Assembly (NCBI GenBank): GCA_000696115.1
Contig: JJOH01000019.1
Coordinates: 434,001 to 498,000, forward strand
Source: Streptomyces olindensis
Lineage (GTDB): Bacteria > Actinomycetota > Actinomycetes > Streptomycetales > Streptomycetaceae
Direction of reading: 5' to 3'
DNA length: 64,000 bases
Position numbers and translations under genes: made by a program. This document shows, in pieces, positions 52,811-61,528 of the stretch. The first letter of the stretch is position 1. Each line of letters begins with the position of its first letter. A model generated the notes under the pieces. That model saw nothing but the letters and a program-made list of their open reading frames with translations. It was not told the DNA's origin and did no database searches.

Positions 52811-53670
52811 CCCGGTACGCGCTGCGCGGGCTGTCCCTGGCCGTCGGCCTCGGCCTCTGGCAGCTGCTGACCAGCCTGGACGTCGACGTCTGGCTGCGCT
52901 TCTCGCAGTTCCCCACGGTCACCGACGTGGCCCGGGCCTTCGCCGACCGGCTGTCCGGCCCCGACTACTGGACGGATCTGACCGACAGCCTCACCCGTAT
53001 CCTCACCGGTTTCCTGTTGGCCACAGTGCTGGGGGTGGCCACGGGCGTGCTCGTGGCCCGCTCACGGCTCGCCGAGGACCTGCTCGGCCCACTGCTGGAA
53101 GTCGTCCGCCCCGTCCCGGCCATCGCCCTGGTCCCCGTGGCGATCCTGCTGTTCCCCTCCAACGAGCAGGGCATCGTCTTCATCACCTGCACCGCCGCCT
53201 ACTTCCCGGTCCTGGTCTCCACCCGGCACGCGGTGCGCGCGCTGACCCCCGTGTGGGAGGAGGCGGTGCGCACCATGGGCGGCGGCCGGTGGCGGATCCT
53301 CGGCTCGGTCGTCCTGCCGGGCGCGCTGCCCGGCATCTTCGGCGGCCTGTCGGTCGGCATCGGCGTCTCGTGGATCTGCGTGATCTCCGCCGAGATGATC
53401 TCCGGCCAGTACGGCGTCGGCTACCGCACCTGGCAGGACTACACCGTCGTCGACTACCCCGGCGTGTTCGTCGGCATGGTCACGATCGGCGTGCTCGGCT
53501 GGCTCACCTCCACGGCCGTCGAGCTGCTGGGCCGCCGCCTGACCCACTGGCTGCCGCGTACGTCGTACATCCCCGGCGGACGGGCTCCACGCCGGGTGCG
53601 CGGCGCCACAGCCCTCGTACCGGCCGGCCCCAGGACCAAGGAGAACGTGCCCCATGACCAGCTCGTCTGA
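52807..53670 (+). CDS. ABC importer permease (SsuC/TauC-like)
   Basis: This 287-residue inner-membrane protein has six predicted spans. The cytoplasmic coupling motif EEAVRTMGGGRWRILGSVVLPGALPGIFGG matches the EAAxxxGxxxxxxxxxxxLP signature of binding-protein-dependent permeases. Its GTG overlaps the binding-protein stop (GTGA), and its 3' end overlaps the ATPase gene by 17 bp, so three importer genes are tightly coupled. A basic C-terminal tail of about 25 residues extends beyond the usual end. Confidence 0.9.
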   Translation: MTRYALRGLSLAVGLGLWQLLTSLDVDVWLRFSQFPTVTDVARAFADRLSGPDYWTDLTDSLTRILTGFLLATVLGVATGVLVARSRLAEDLLGPLLEVVRPVPAIALVPVAILLFPSNEQGIVFITCTAAYFPVLVSTRHAVRALTPVWEEAVRTMGGGRWRILGSVVLPGALPGIFGGLSVGIGVSWICVISAEMISGQYGVGYRTWQDYTVVDYPGVFVGMVTIGVLGWLTSTAVELLGRRLTHWLPRTSYIPGGRAPRRVRGATALVPAGPRTKENVPHDQLV

Positions 53671-54421
53671 CGTGCGTTCCCCCGCTGGCACCGGTGCGGG
53701 GCTGGCCCTGCGTAGTGCCACGCTCGGACGGCCCGGCGCGCCCGTGCTCGACGAGGTGGACCTCCATGTGGCCCCCGGTGAGATCCTCACCGTCGTCGGC
53801 CCCTCCGGCTGCGGCAAGTCGACGCTGCTGCGCACGCTGGCCGGGCTGCTGTCGCCCCTCGCCGGAGAGGTCACCCAGGACGCGGGCCCACTGACGGGGC
53901 CCTCCGCCGACCGTGCGCTGATCTTCCAGGAGGACGCCCTCCTGCCCTGGCGCACCCTGCGCGCGAACGTCGAACTTCCCCTCGCCATCAAGGGGTTGTC
54001 CCGCTCCGAACGCCGTACCCAGGCCGATGCCTGGCTCACCCGCGTCGGGCTGACCGAACAGTCCCGGCAACTGCCGCACCGCGTCTCCGGCGGGCAACGC
54101 CAGCGCGCCCAACTGGCCCGGGCCCTCGCGGGAGAGCCCCGCGCCGTCCTGATGGACGAACCCTTCGGCGCCCTCGACGCCCAGACCCGCGCCGGCATGC
54201 AGGACCTGCTGGTCGAGGTGCTGCACGGCACGGGCGCGACCGTCGTCTTCGTCACCCATGACGTGGACGAGGCCCTGTTCCTCGGCGACCGCGTGGCCCT
54301 GCTCGGCGCCGGCCGCCTCATCGCCGTACGGGACGTCCCGCGCCCGCGCGAGCGCGCCGCCCACGACGATCCGGCGCGTATCGCCCTGCGGCGCGACATC
54401 CTCACCTCACTCGGTTCTTGA
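53654..54421 (+). CDS. ABC importer ATPase (SsuB/TauB-like)
   Basis: This 255-residue nucleotide-binding subunit has Walker A GPSGCGKST, the Q-loop region LIFQEDALLPWRT, the signature VSGGQRQRAQLARAL, Walker B AVLMDEP and the H-loop VTHD. The LLPW after the Q-loop is typical of nitrate/sulfonate/taurine importers. Its gene overlaps the permease gene by 17 bp and is followed 12 bp later by the flavoprotein gene, showing that uptake and oxidoreductase are one transcriptional unit. Confidence 0.93.
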   Translation: MTSSSDVRSPAGTGAGLALRSATLGRPGAPVLDEVDLHVAPGEILTVVGPSGCGKSTLLRTLAGLLSPLAGEVTQDAGPLTGPSADRALIFQEDALLPWRTLRANVELPLAIKGLSRSERRTQADAWLTRVGLTEQSRQLPHRVSGGQRQRAQLARALAGEPRAVLMDEPFGALDAQTRAGMQDLLVEVLHGTGATVVFVTHDVDEALFLGDRVALLGAGRLIAVRDVPRPRERAAHDDPARIALRRDILTSLGS

Positions 54422-54433
54422 AAGGCCACCCTG

Positions 54434-57250
54434 GTGGACACCCCCTTGCAGATCCCTGCCCTCACCGACGCCGAGGAACTGACCTGCGACGTCCTCGTCA
54501 TCGGCGGCGGCACCGCCGGCACCCTGGCGGCCCTGACCGCCGCCGAGCACGGTGCGAACGTGCTGCTGCTGGAGAAGGCCCACGTCCGCCACTCCGGCGC
54601 GCTCGCCATGGGCATGGACGGCGTCAACAACGCGGTCATCCCGGGCCGCGCCGAACCTGACGACTACATCGCCGAGATCACTCGCGCCAACGACGGCATC
54701 GTCGACCAGTCCACCGTCCGCCAGACCGCCACCCGCGGCTTCGCGATGGTGCGGCGGCTGGAGTCGTACGGGGTGAAGTTCGAGAAGGACGAGCACGGCG
54801 AGTACGCGGTCCGCCAGGTCCACCGCTCCGGCTCGTACGTGCTGCCGATGCCGGAGGGCAAGGACGTCAAGAAGGTCCTGTACCGGCAGCTGCGCCGGCG
54901 GGAGATGCGGGAGAGGATCCGGATCGAGAACCGGGTGATGCCGGTGCGCGTGCTCACGGTGGAGGGGCGTGCCGTGGGCGCGGTCGGCCTCCACACGCGC
55001 ACGGGCGCCTTCGTCACCGTCCGCGCGGGCGCGGTGATCCTGGCGACCGGCGCCTGCGGTCGCCTCGGCCTGCCGGCGTCCGGCTACCTGTACGGCACGT
55101 ACGAGAACCCGACGAACGCGGGCGACGGCTACGCGATGGCCTACCACGCGGGCGCCGAGCTGACCGGCATCGAGTGCTTCCAGATCAACCCGCTGATCAA
55201 GGACTACAACGGCCCCGCCTGCGCGTACGTCGCCAACCCCTTCGGCGGCTACCAGGTCAACCGGCACGGCGAACGCTTCGTCGACTCCGACTACTGGTCG
55301 GGCCAGATGATGGCCGAGTTCGCGGCCGAAGTGGCCAGTGACCGGGGCCCGGTGTACCTGAAGCTGAGCCACCTGCCGGAGGAGTCGATCTCGGCCCTGG
55401 AATCGATCCTGCACTCGACGGAGCGCCCGACCCGCGGCACCTTCCACTCGGGCCGCGGCCACGATTACCGCACCCACGACGTCGAGATGCACATCTCCGA
55501 GATCGGCCTGTGCGGCGGCCACTCGGCCTCGGGCGTCCGGGTCGACGACCACGCCCGTACGACCGTCCCCCTGCTGTACGCCGCCGGGGACCTGGCCTGT
55601 GTCCCGCACAACTACATGATCGGCGCGTTCGTCTTCGGGGACCTGGCGGGCGCGGACGCGTCCCAGTACACGTCCTACGAAGGGGAACTGCCCCTTGACC
55701 AGCTCCAGGAGGCGCACGAGCTGATCTACCGCCCGCTGCGCCATCCCGACGGCCCGCCGCAGTCCCAGGTCGAGTACAAGCTGCGGCGCTTCGTGAACGA
55801 CTACGTGGCCCCGCCGAAGTCCGGCGCCCGCCTGTCGCTGGCCCTGGAGGCGTTCGAGCGGATGCGCACCGACATCGCCGCGATGGGCGCCCGCACCCCG
55901 CACGAGCTGATGCGCTGCGCCGAGGTGAGCTTCATCCGCGACTGCGCGGAGATGGCCGCCCGGGCCTCCCTGGCCCGCACCGAGTCCCGCTGGGGCCTCT
56001 ACCACGACCGTCTCGACCATCCGCGGCGTGACGACGCGTCCTGGTTCCACCACCTCGATCTGCGCAAGTCCCCTACGGGGGCGATGGAGTTCACGGCACG
56101 TCCCGTGGCTCCCTATCTGGTCCCGGTCGACGAGTTCAGGCCGGTCGGCGGACCCTCCCGTCATCTCGGTGAGGTCCACCCGGAGCAGGTGGCGATCGCG
56201 GGGGCCCGGGAAGCGGCGCCGGTGGCGATGCGACAGGAGCCCGCAGTGACCGGTACCACCGGACACCCCAGTACCGACGCGGACGCGCCGACCACGCCAC
56301 GCCTGCTCGAACTCCTCTCCCTCGCGGAGGACGAACCCCCGCTCCCCGCCCTCGCGCCCTACCTGACCGACCCCGATCCCACCGTCCGCCGAACCGCCGT
56401 CACCGTCCTGACGGAGACGGTGCCGACGGGCACCGGACCCGCACTGGCCGCCGCGCTCACCGACACCGACGCCGGCGTCCGCGCCACCGCAGCCGCTTCA
56501 CTGAGCGAACTGGTCGAGACGCTGGCCCCCGAACCGGCCCTGCGCGACGGCCTCACCGCAGCCCTGTCCACAACGGACCCCGTCGCCCGCGCCGCCGCAC
56601 TGGACACCCTGCGCGTCCTGCGCCTCGGTGACACCGGACTGTTCGCGAACTCCCTGTCGGACTCCGACATCACCGTCCGCATCGCGGCCGTGCGAGCGCT
56701 CGTGTCGGTCGACGCCGCCGCGGAGCTGGCCCGCGTGGCGACCGCCGACCCGGCCCGCGAGGTCCGTGTCACCATCGCCAAGGCCCTGGCCACCGTGGCG
56801 GGGCGGCAGCCCGGCGACACCGCGTCGACCGGCCCCGGGTCCGCCGTGGCCCACTCGGCCCTCGCCAGACTCATCGACGATCCCGACGCCCTGGTGCGTG
56901 CGGCCGCCTACGAAGCACTGGGCACGACCGGCTGCCCGGCTCCCCTGGCCGCCCGCGCGCAGGCAGCCTTGTCCGACCCGGCCTGGCAGGTGCGGGTCGG
57001 CGCCGCCGGCTCTCTGTCCCTCGCGGACCCCGGCCTCGCGGTCCCCGCCCTCGCCAAGGCCCTCGCCGACCCGAACGCCGACGTCCGCAAGGCCGCCGTG
57101 ATGGCACTGACCCGGCACCGCGCCACCGAGGACGCCCGAGCGGCCCTGGCCACGGCGACGACGGACCCGGACGCGGACGTCAGGGCCTACGCTGCCCGGG
57201 CCCTGTGGGAACCGCTGCGACGGCCGAAGGGGCGGAAGAGCCGAACGTGA
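54434..57250 (+). CDS. AprA/fumarate-reductase-like flavoprotein fused to HEAT repeats
   Basis: The protein has 938 residues. The N-terminal about 590 form an FAD-dependent fumarate-reductase/succinate-dehydrogenase-type alpha subunit: DVLVIGGGTAGTLAALTAAEHGANVLLLEK (about 18-47), ILATGACGRLG and the late FAD site LLYAAGDLACVP. The alpha-helical region typical of AprA/SdhA follows. From about 620 to the end there are roughly nine HEAT/PBS-lyase-type repeats (for example DPDPTVRRTAVTVLTE, DPNADVRKAAVMALTRH). The partner is likely the 75-residue ferredoxin. GTG 54434 has AAAGG at proper spacing. Substrate unknown; the operon context suggests a reductive or oxidative step on the imported sulfur compound. 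Confidence 0.88.
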   Translation: MDTPLQIPALTDAEELTCDVLVIGGGTAGTLAALTAAEHGANVLLLEKAHVRHSGALAMGMDGVNNAVIPGRAEPDDYIAEITRANDGIVDQSTVRQTATRGFAMVRRLESYGVKFEKDEHGEYAVRQVHRSGSYVLPMPEGKDVKKVLYRQLRRREMRERIRIENRVMPVRVLTVEGRAVGAVGLHTRTGAFVTVRAGAVILATGACGRLGLPASGYLYGTYENPTNAGDGYAMAYHAGAELTGIECFQINPLIKDYNGPACAYVANPFGGYQVNRHGERFVDSDYWSGQMMAEFAAEVASDRGPVYLKLSHLPEESISALESILHSTERPTRGTFHSGRGHDYRTHDVEMHISEIGLCGGHSASGVRVDDHARTTVPLLYAAGDLACVPHNYMIGAFVFGDLAGADASQYTSYEGELPLDQLQEAHELIYRPLRHPDGPPQSQVEYKLRRFVNDYVAPPKSGARLSLALEAFERMRTDIAAMGARTPHELMRCAEVSFIRDCAEMAARASLARTESRWGLYHDRLDHPRRDDASWFHHLDLRKSPTGAMEFTARPVAPYLVPVDEFRPVGGPSRHLGEVHPEQVAIAGAREAAPVAMRQEPAVTGTTGHPSTDADAPTTPRLLELLSLAEDEPPLPALAPYLTDPDPTVRRTAVTVLTETVPTGTGPALAAALTDTDAGVRATAAASLSELVETLAPEPALRDGLTAALSTTDPVARAAALDTLRVLRLGDTGLFANSLSDSDITVRIAAVRALVSVDAAAELARVATADPAREVRVTIAKALATVAGRQPGDTASTGPGSAVAHSALARLIDDPDALVRAAAYEALGTTGCPAPLAARAQAALSDPAWQVRVGAAGSLSLADPGLAVPALAKALADPNADVRKAAVMALTRHRATEDARAALATATTDPDADVRAYAARALWEPLRRPKGRKSRT

Positions 57251-57329
57251 CCGCAGGCGGCACCTGCAACGCCAGGGCCGCCTGCGATCCTTCGCGGAGT
57301 CGCCACCACCCTCCTCATCACCACCGTCG

Positions 57330-57545
57330 GCGCCATCGCCGCGAGCGACTCAACGGCCCAGCGAGCGCGCCGTCGGTCGAGCCGCCGGAGGCGATCCCGT
57401 ACTCGGACTCCGGCACCGCCTCCGGAGCGAGCAGCAGCGAGCGGCGGCCGTCGACGCCGTAGTGCTGGGTGGCCAGGGCCTTGTCGCGATCGACGGCGTC
57501 CTGGGCGAGCTCGGCGGCGACCGCGCGTGCGGTGGCGATCCAGTC
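57330..57545 (-). pseudogene. Fragment resembling the N-terminus of an acyl-CoA-dehydrogenase-like protein
   Basis: The minus strand reads TDWIATARAVAAELAQDAVDRDKA, the usual opening helix of SfnB/DszC-type acyl-CoA-dehydrogenase-fold proteins. It is followed by unrelated-looking sequence (HYGVDGRRSLLAPEAVPE) instead of the expected domain. It has no proper start or continuation and abuts plus-strand fragments of another family member. It is interpreted as a gene fragment left by rearrangement. Confidence 0.35.
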
Positions 57546-57554
57546 GGTGGTACG

Positions 57555-58070
57555 CCCTGGCGGAGAAGGGCACCAAGCACGCGCTGGAGTTCGCCACCCG
57601 CCTCAAGCCCCGCCCCGACGGCTCGTACCCGGCCTTCGCCCTCGCCCCGGACGACAGCCTCACCGCCGCCTTCGTCCCGCACGACGCCCCCGGCGTCACC
57701 GTCGTCGACGACTGGGACGGCATCGGGCAGCGCGGCACCGTGCGGTTCCACGAAGTGCACGTGCCCGCCGACCGGGTCGTGCCCCACCACCTCGCGTTCG
57801 AGCGGCCTGAAGTCTTCGGCGCCTTCGGTCAGTTCATTGCATCCGCGACATCGCCCACAAGGCCCTTCGAGGAGGCCACCGGCGCCGAGCTGAAGGTCAC
57901 CCCCGTCCCGTACGACAGGCTCACGGCCAGCACCGGAGGAGGGGCGGCGAGCTGATCTGGCCCTGCTGGTCAGGGCCGCCGAGGCCCTCCTCCACCGGGG
58001 TGGCGCCGCCGTCGACGCCGCCCGCGGTGCCCCCGCCGACACCCGCGGCAGGATCCCGGACACGCACGGC
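57555..58070 (+). pseudogene. Internal and C-terminal fragments of an SfnB-like acyl-CoA-dehydrogenase gene
   Basis: One frame reads FVPHDAPGVTVVDDWDGIGQRGTVRFHEVHVPADRVVPHHLAFERPEVFGAFGQ in part, closely matching the middle of the intact SfnB-like protein at 59739-60935 (VPRDAPGLTVVDDWDGMGQ, VLVPADRVLPHHLTF). A second frame near 57955 reads ADLALLVRAAEALLHRGGAAVDAAR, matching its helical C-terminal part. About 60 residues between them are replaced, and there is no start. The fragment is a decayed paralog on the strand opposite to the intact operon. Confidence 0.65.
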
Positions 58071-58194
58071 GGGCGCCACGCTCCGCCAACGCGTGCACGG
58101 GCCGGGCGGCGGCCCTCGGATCCACGACGGCAACCCGGCCGCCCACCACCGCGAACTCGCCGCCCGGGAGCGGGCGACCGAGCGCAGGGTGCCG

Positions 58195-58258
58195 AACGGC
58201 CGAGCAGCACGACTTCTTCTACGCCGAACTGCTGGCCGGACGCAGGTTCGGCAATCCG
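58195..58258 (+). pseudogene. Short inverted fragment of an SfnB-like gene
   Basis: The plus strand encodes TAEQHDFFYAELLAGRRFGN, equivalent to QAQQEFFFGEVLAGKRFGN of the intact SfnB-like protein. It should continue the truncated minus-strand gene that starts at 58551, but it lies in the opposite orientation directly at that gene's breakpoint. This shows an inversion junction near 58258. Confidence 0.55.
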
Positions 58259-58551
58259 TTCTCCTTCAGCACCTCCACGAAGAAGAAGTGGTTCTGCGGG
58301 ATCTGGCCGATGCCGGAGTCGGCCGCGGACAGCAGCCGGACCACTTCGCCCAAGGTGCGGGCAGTGACCTCGGCGCCGCCGTGGGAGCGCGGCACGGTGA
58401 TGCCGGGCAACCCGGAGTCCGACAGCTCGTCGAGCTCGGCGCGCGGCAGGATGCGTTCCGCGTCGCGCAGGGCGGCCTCGCGGGCGAACTTGGCGGCCGG
58501 CTCGGCGGCGACGGCGACCGCCTCGGCGTCGTCGGCGATCACGTGGGTCAT
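58219..58551 (-). pseudogene. Truncated SfnB-like acyl-CoA-dehydrogenase-fold gene at the operon end
   Basis: The ATG at 58551 overlaps the ssuD stop (ATGA). The frame encodes MTHVIADDAEAVAVAAEPAA and continues like SfnB (PRAELDELSDSGLPGITVP, IPQNHFFFVEVLKENG) for about 97 residues, about a quarter of the normal 400. It then runs into inverted sequence and stops at 58219. The FAD-binding and C-terminal domains are missing, so it cannot be functional. The stop-start overlap shows it was once the last gene of this operon. Confidence 0.75.
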
Positions 58552-59711
58552 CGCCGGCTCCCGGTGTCCGCGAAAGGGACCTGGGCGACGGGCGGTTCGG
58601 CGGTCGCACCGCGGAACGGATGCGTCCACAGCCCCTTCGCCTGAAGCCGCGGCAGGACGCCCTCACCGAACCAGTACGCCTCCTCCAGATGCGGGTAGCC
58701 GGAGAGCACGAACTCGTCGATGCCGAGGGCGTGGTACTCCTTGATGCGCTCAGCGACCTCGTCATGGCTGCCGACCAGGGCGGTGCCCGCGCCGCCGCGC
58801 ACCAGGCCGATGCCGGCCCACAGGTTGGGGTGAATCTCCAGGCCGTCCCGGCCGCCGCCGTGCAGGACGAGCATCCGCTGCTGCCCCTCGGACTCGCTGC
58901 GGGCGAGCCCGGCCTGGACCGACCGCACGGTTTCCGGGTCGAAGCCCTCCAGGAGACGGTTCGCCTCCGCCCAGGCCTGCTCGGCGGTGTCGCGGGTGAT
59001 GACGTGCAGCCGGATCCCGAAGCGCAGGGTGCGGCCCTCCTTGGCCGCCAGCGCCCGGATCCAGGCGATCTTCTGCGCGACGGCGGCCGGCGGCTCGCCC
59101 CAGGTGAGATAGACGTCGACGTGCCGGGCGGCGATCTCCCCGGCGATGGGCGAGGAGCCGCCGAAGTACACCTCGGGGACCGGGTCGGGTACGCGGGCCA
59201 GCTTCGCGTCCTCGACCTTCAGGTGCTCACCGGCCAGGTCGACGACCTTCCCCTCCCACAACTGCCGGACGATGTCCAGGAATTCGCCGGTGCGGCGGTA
59301 CCGGTCGTCCTTGTCGAGGAAGTCTCCGTAGGCGCGCTGCTCGTGGCTCTCCCCGCCCGTGACCACATTGAGCAGCAGCCGTCCGCCGGTCTGCCGCTGG
59401 AAGGTGGACGCCATCTGCGCGGCGAGCGTCGGTGAGACGAAGCCGGGGCGGAAGGCGACCAGGAACTTCAGGCGGTCGCTCGCCTGGGAGACCATGGCGG
59501 TGGTCAGCCAGGCGTCCTCGCACCAGGCGCCGGTGGGGGTGAGCGCCCCGACGAAGCCCAGGTCCTCGGCGGCGCGGGCGATCTGGCTGAGGTAGGCGAC
59601 CGTGGGCGGCCGGTCCCGGCCGGACGCCGTGGCCGGGGTGCCGTGGCCGCCGCCGACGACGTGGCGGCTGTCGCCGTTGGTGGGCAGGAACCAGTGGAAG
59701 GTGAGGGACAC
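58548..59711 (-). CDS. ssuD: FMNH2-dependent alkanesulfonate monooxygenase SsuD
   Basis: This 387-residue bacterial-luciferase-like monooxygenase begins SLTFHWFLPTNGDSRHV and contains AYLSQIARAAEDLGFVGALTPTG, FLVAFRPGFVSPTLAAQMA, LNVVTGGES and FVLSGYPHLEEAYWFGEGVLP, all diagnostic of SsuD. With O2 and reduced FMN it splits alkanesulfonates into aldehyde and sulfite. GTG 59711 has GGAGG 7 nt upstream. It follows the SfnB-like gene by 27 bp, and its stop overlaps the truncated paralog. Reduced flavin presumably comes from the FMN reductase encoded in the same operon. Confidence 0.93.
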   Translation of the reverse strand: MSLTFHWFLPTNGDSRHVVGGGHGTPATASGRDRPPTVAYLSQIARAAEDLGFVGALTPTGAWCEDAWLTTAMVSQASDRLKFLVAFRPGFVSPTLAAQMASTFQRQTGGRLLLNVVTGGESHEQRAYGDFLDKDDRYRRTGEFLDIVRQLWEGKVVDLAGEHLKVEDAKLARVPDPVPEVYFGGSSPIAGEIAARHVDVYLTWGEPPAAVAQKIAWIRALAAKEGRTLRFGIRLHVITRDTAEQAWAEANRLLEGFDPETVRSVQAGLARSESEGQQRMLVLHGGGRDGLEIHPNLWAGIGLVRGGAGTALVGSHDEVAERIKEYHALGIDEFVLSGYPHLEEAYWFGEGVLPRLQAKGLWTHPFRGATAEPPVAQVPFADTGSRR

Positions 59712-59738
59712 GAAGGCCTCCGATGGGGGATTGGTTCG

Positions 59739-60935
59739 TCAGAGCAGGCCGTGCCGGGGCGGCCGTGTGCCGTTGAGCAGGTAACGGCCGATGTGCTGGA
59801 CCTTCCAGCGGGCCGGGTCGTGCAGCGTGTGGGTGCGGGCGTCGCGCCAATGGCGGTGCAGGCCCAGGGAGTCGAGCGCCGACCGGGTGCCGGAGACCTC
59901 GAAGAGGGCGCTGCCGACCTCCAGGGCAGCCTCCGCCGCCGTCACCTTGGCAGCGGCCACCGCGATGGACGCCTCCGCGGCGGAGTCGTCGGTCAGGTCG
60001 GCGCGGGCCGCGTCCACGGACATGGCCGCGGTGGCGAGCAGCGCGTCGGCGGCCCGGACGCGGATCGCCAGTTCACCGAACCGCTGGATCAGCAGGGGAT
60101 CCTCGGCGGCGGTCGGGTGGCCTTCATCAACGCTCTCGAACCACGGGCGGCTCTTGGTGCGGACGAACTCCACGGCCTCGGCCAGTGCTCCGGCGGCGAT
60201 CCCGGCGTCGATGGCGGCGTGCAGCAACTGGGCTACGGCTCCGTGGAGTTGGGGACCCCGGAAGGTGAGGTGGTGCGGCAGGACCCGGTCGGCAGGGACG
60301 AGCACCGACTCCAGACGGACGGTTCCGCTGGCGGTGGTCCGCTGGCCCATGCCGTCCCAGTCGTCCACGACCGTGAGGCCGGGCGCGTCGCGGGGCACGT
60401 AGGCCACGTGCAGGTTGTCGTCGTCGGCGCGGGCGAGGACGGGGATCCAGTCGGCGAACAGCGCGCCGGTGGAGTAGTGCTTGACGCCGTCGAGGACGTA
60501 CGACCCGTCGGGGCGCCGCGCGAGCCGCGTACGGATGTCCTGCACATGGCTGGTGCCGGCCTCGGACTGGGCGTTGCCGAACCGCTTGCCCGCGAGCACC
60601 TCGCCGAAGAAGAACTCTTGCTGCGCCTGCGTCCCCTGCCGCCGGAGAACATTGACGTACACGAAGTGACTCTGCGGGATCTGGGCGAGGCTGGCGTCGG
60701 CCGAGGCCAGCAGCCGGAAGATCTCCGCGAGTGTCCCGGTGCTGACGTCCGCGCCGCCGAACCGCGCTGGCACCGTCACGGCGAGCAGCCCGGACGCGGA
60801 CAGCCGCTCCAGTTCCGCGTGCGGCAGCCGCCGCCGGGCGTCCCGCTCGGCGGCGTCCTTGCGGAAGGCGGCGGCCAGTTCGGCCGCGACGGCGAGGGCC
60901 TCGGCGTCGTCGGCGATCACGGTCGCGGCGCTCAT
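59739..60935 (-). CDS. SfnB-like acyl-CoA-dehydrogenase-family flavoprotein
   Basis: This 398-residue protein has the acyl-CoA dehydrogenase fold: an N-terminal helical domain (VIADDAEALAVAAELAA), a central beta domain (SEAGTSHVQD, VKHYSTGALFADWIPVLAR, VTVP) and a C-terminal helical domain. In sulfone and sulfonate operons such proteins (SfnB, DszC-like) are thought to act as flavin-dependent oxygenases rather than true dehydrogenases. Its ATG overlaps the stop of the FMN reductase gene (ATGA), so it is probably translationally coupled and receives reduced flavin from that enzyme. It is the intact template for the nearby fragments. Confidence 0.88.
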   Translation of the reverse strand: MSAATVIADDAEALAVAAELAAAFRKDAAERDARRRLPHAELERLSASGLLAVTVPARFGGADVSTGTLAEIFRLLASADASLAQIPQSHFVYVNVLRRQGTQAQQEFFFGEVLAGKRFGNAQSEAGTSHVQDIRTRLARRPDGSYVLDGVKHYSTGALFADWIPVLARADDDNLHVAYVPRDAPGLTVVDDWDGMGQRTTASGTVRLESVLVPADRVLPHHLTFRGPQLHGAVAQLLHAAIDAGIAAGALAEAVEFVRTKSRPWFESVDEGHPTAAEDPLLIQRFGELAIRVRAADALLATAAMSVDAARADLTDDSAAEASIAVAAAKVTAAEAALEVGSALFEVSGTRSALDSLGLHRHWRDARTHTLHDPARWKVQHIGRYLLNGTRPPRHGLL

Positions 60936-61489
60936 CCGGTGGCCGCCAGCAGGGTCGGGCGGCCACCGAGCGCCAGCGAGAACTGGTCGGTGACCTGAGC
61001 CAGGGCCTCGGCGGGGCCCGGTGCGACGGTCAGGGTGCCGTCGTCGGCGACGGTGATGTCCTTGTCGAGCGTGAACCAGCCGGGCGTGATGTGGGCGGGT
61101 CCCATGGAGTTCAGCACGGGACGCAGGGCGTAGTCGATGGCCAGGACGTGGGCGGTGGTGCCGCCGGTGGCCAGCGGGAGGACGGTCTTGCCGGCCAGCG
61201 CGTACTGCGGGAGCAGGTCCAGCAGCGCCTTCAGCAGCCCGGAGTAGGCGGCCTTGTAGACGGGGGTGCCGATCACGATCCCGTCCGCCCGTTCGAACAG
61301 GGCGGTGGCCTCGACGATCGCCGGATGCCGGAAGTCGGCGTGCAGCAGGGCCTCGGGCGGGAGCGTACGGACGTCGAAGGGGATGACGTCGTGCCCCTGG
61401 GCCCTGAGCCGGCCGTCGAGGTGGCGCAGCAGCCGGGCGGTGCGGGAGGGGGCGGAGGGGCTTCCGGAGACGGACAGGACGGTGGCCAT
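60932..61489 (-). CDS. NAD(P)H-dependent FMN reductase (SsuE/MsuE-like)
   Basis: This 185-residue flavodoxin-like reductase begins MATVLSVSGSPSAPSRTARLL (phosphate-binding SGSPSxxSRT loop) and contains IVIGTPVYKAAYSGLLKALLDLLP and PLATGGTTAHVLAIDYALRP, the SsuE family signatures. It provides reduced FMN to SfnG and SsuD. AAAGG lies 8 nt before the ATG. It lies between sfnG (39 bp upstream) and the SfnB-like gene (ATGA overlap), consistent with a single minus-strand transcript. Confidence 0.93.
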   Translation of the reverse strand: MATVLSVSGSPSAPSRTARLLRHLDGRLRAQGHDVIPFDVRTLPPEALLHADFRHPAIVEATALFERADGIVIGTPVYKAAYSGLLKALLDLLPQYALAGKTVLPLATGGTTAHVLAIDYALRPVLNSMGPAHITPGWFTLDKDITVADDGTLTVAPGPAEALAQVTDQFSLALGGRPTLLAATG

Positions 61490-61528
61490 GCGAGGACCTT
61501 TCAGGGTCGTGTCGGATGCGGATGGCGG

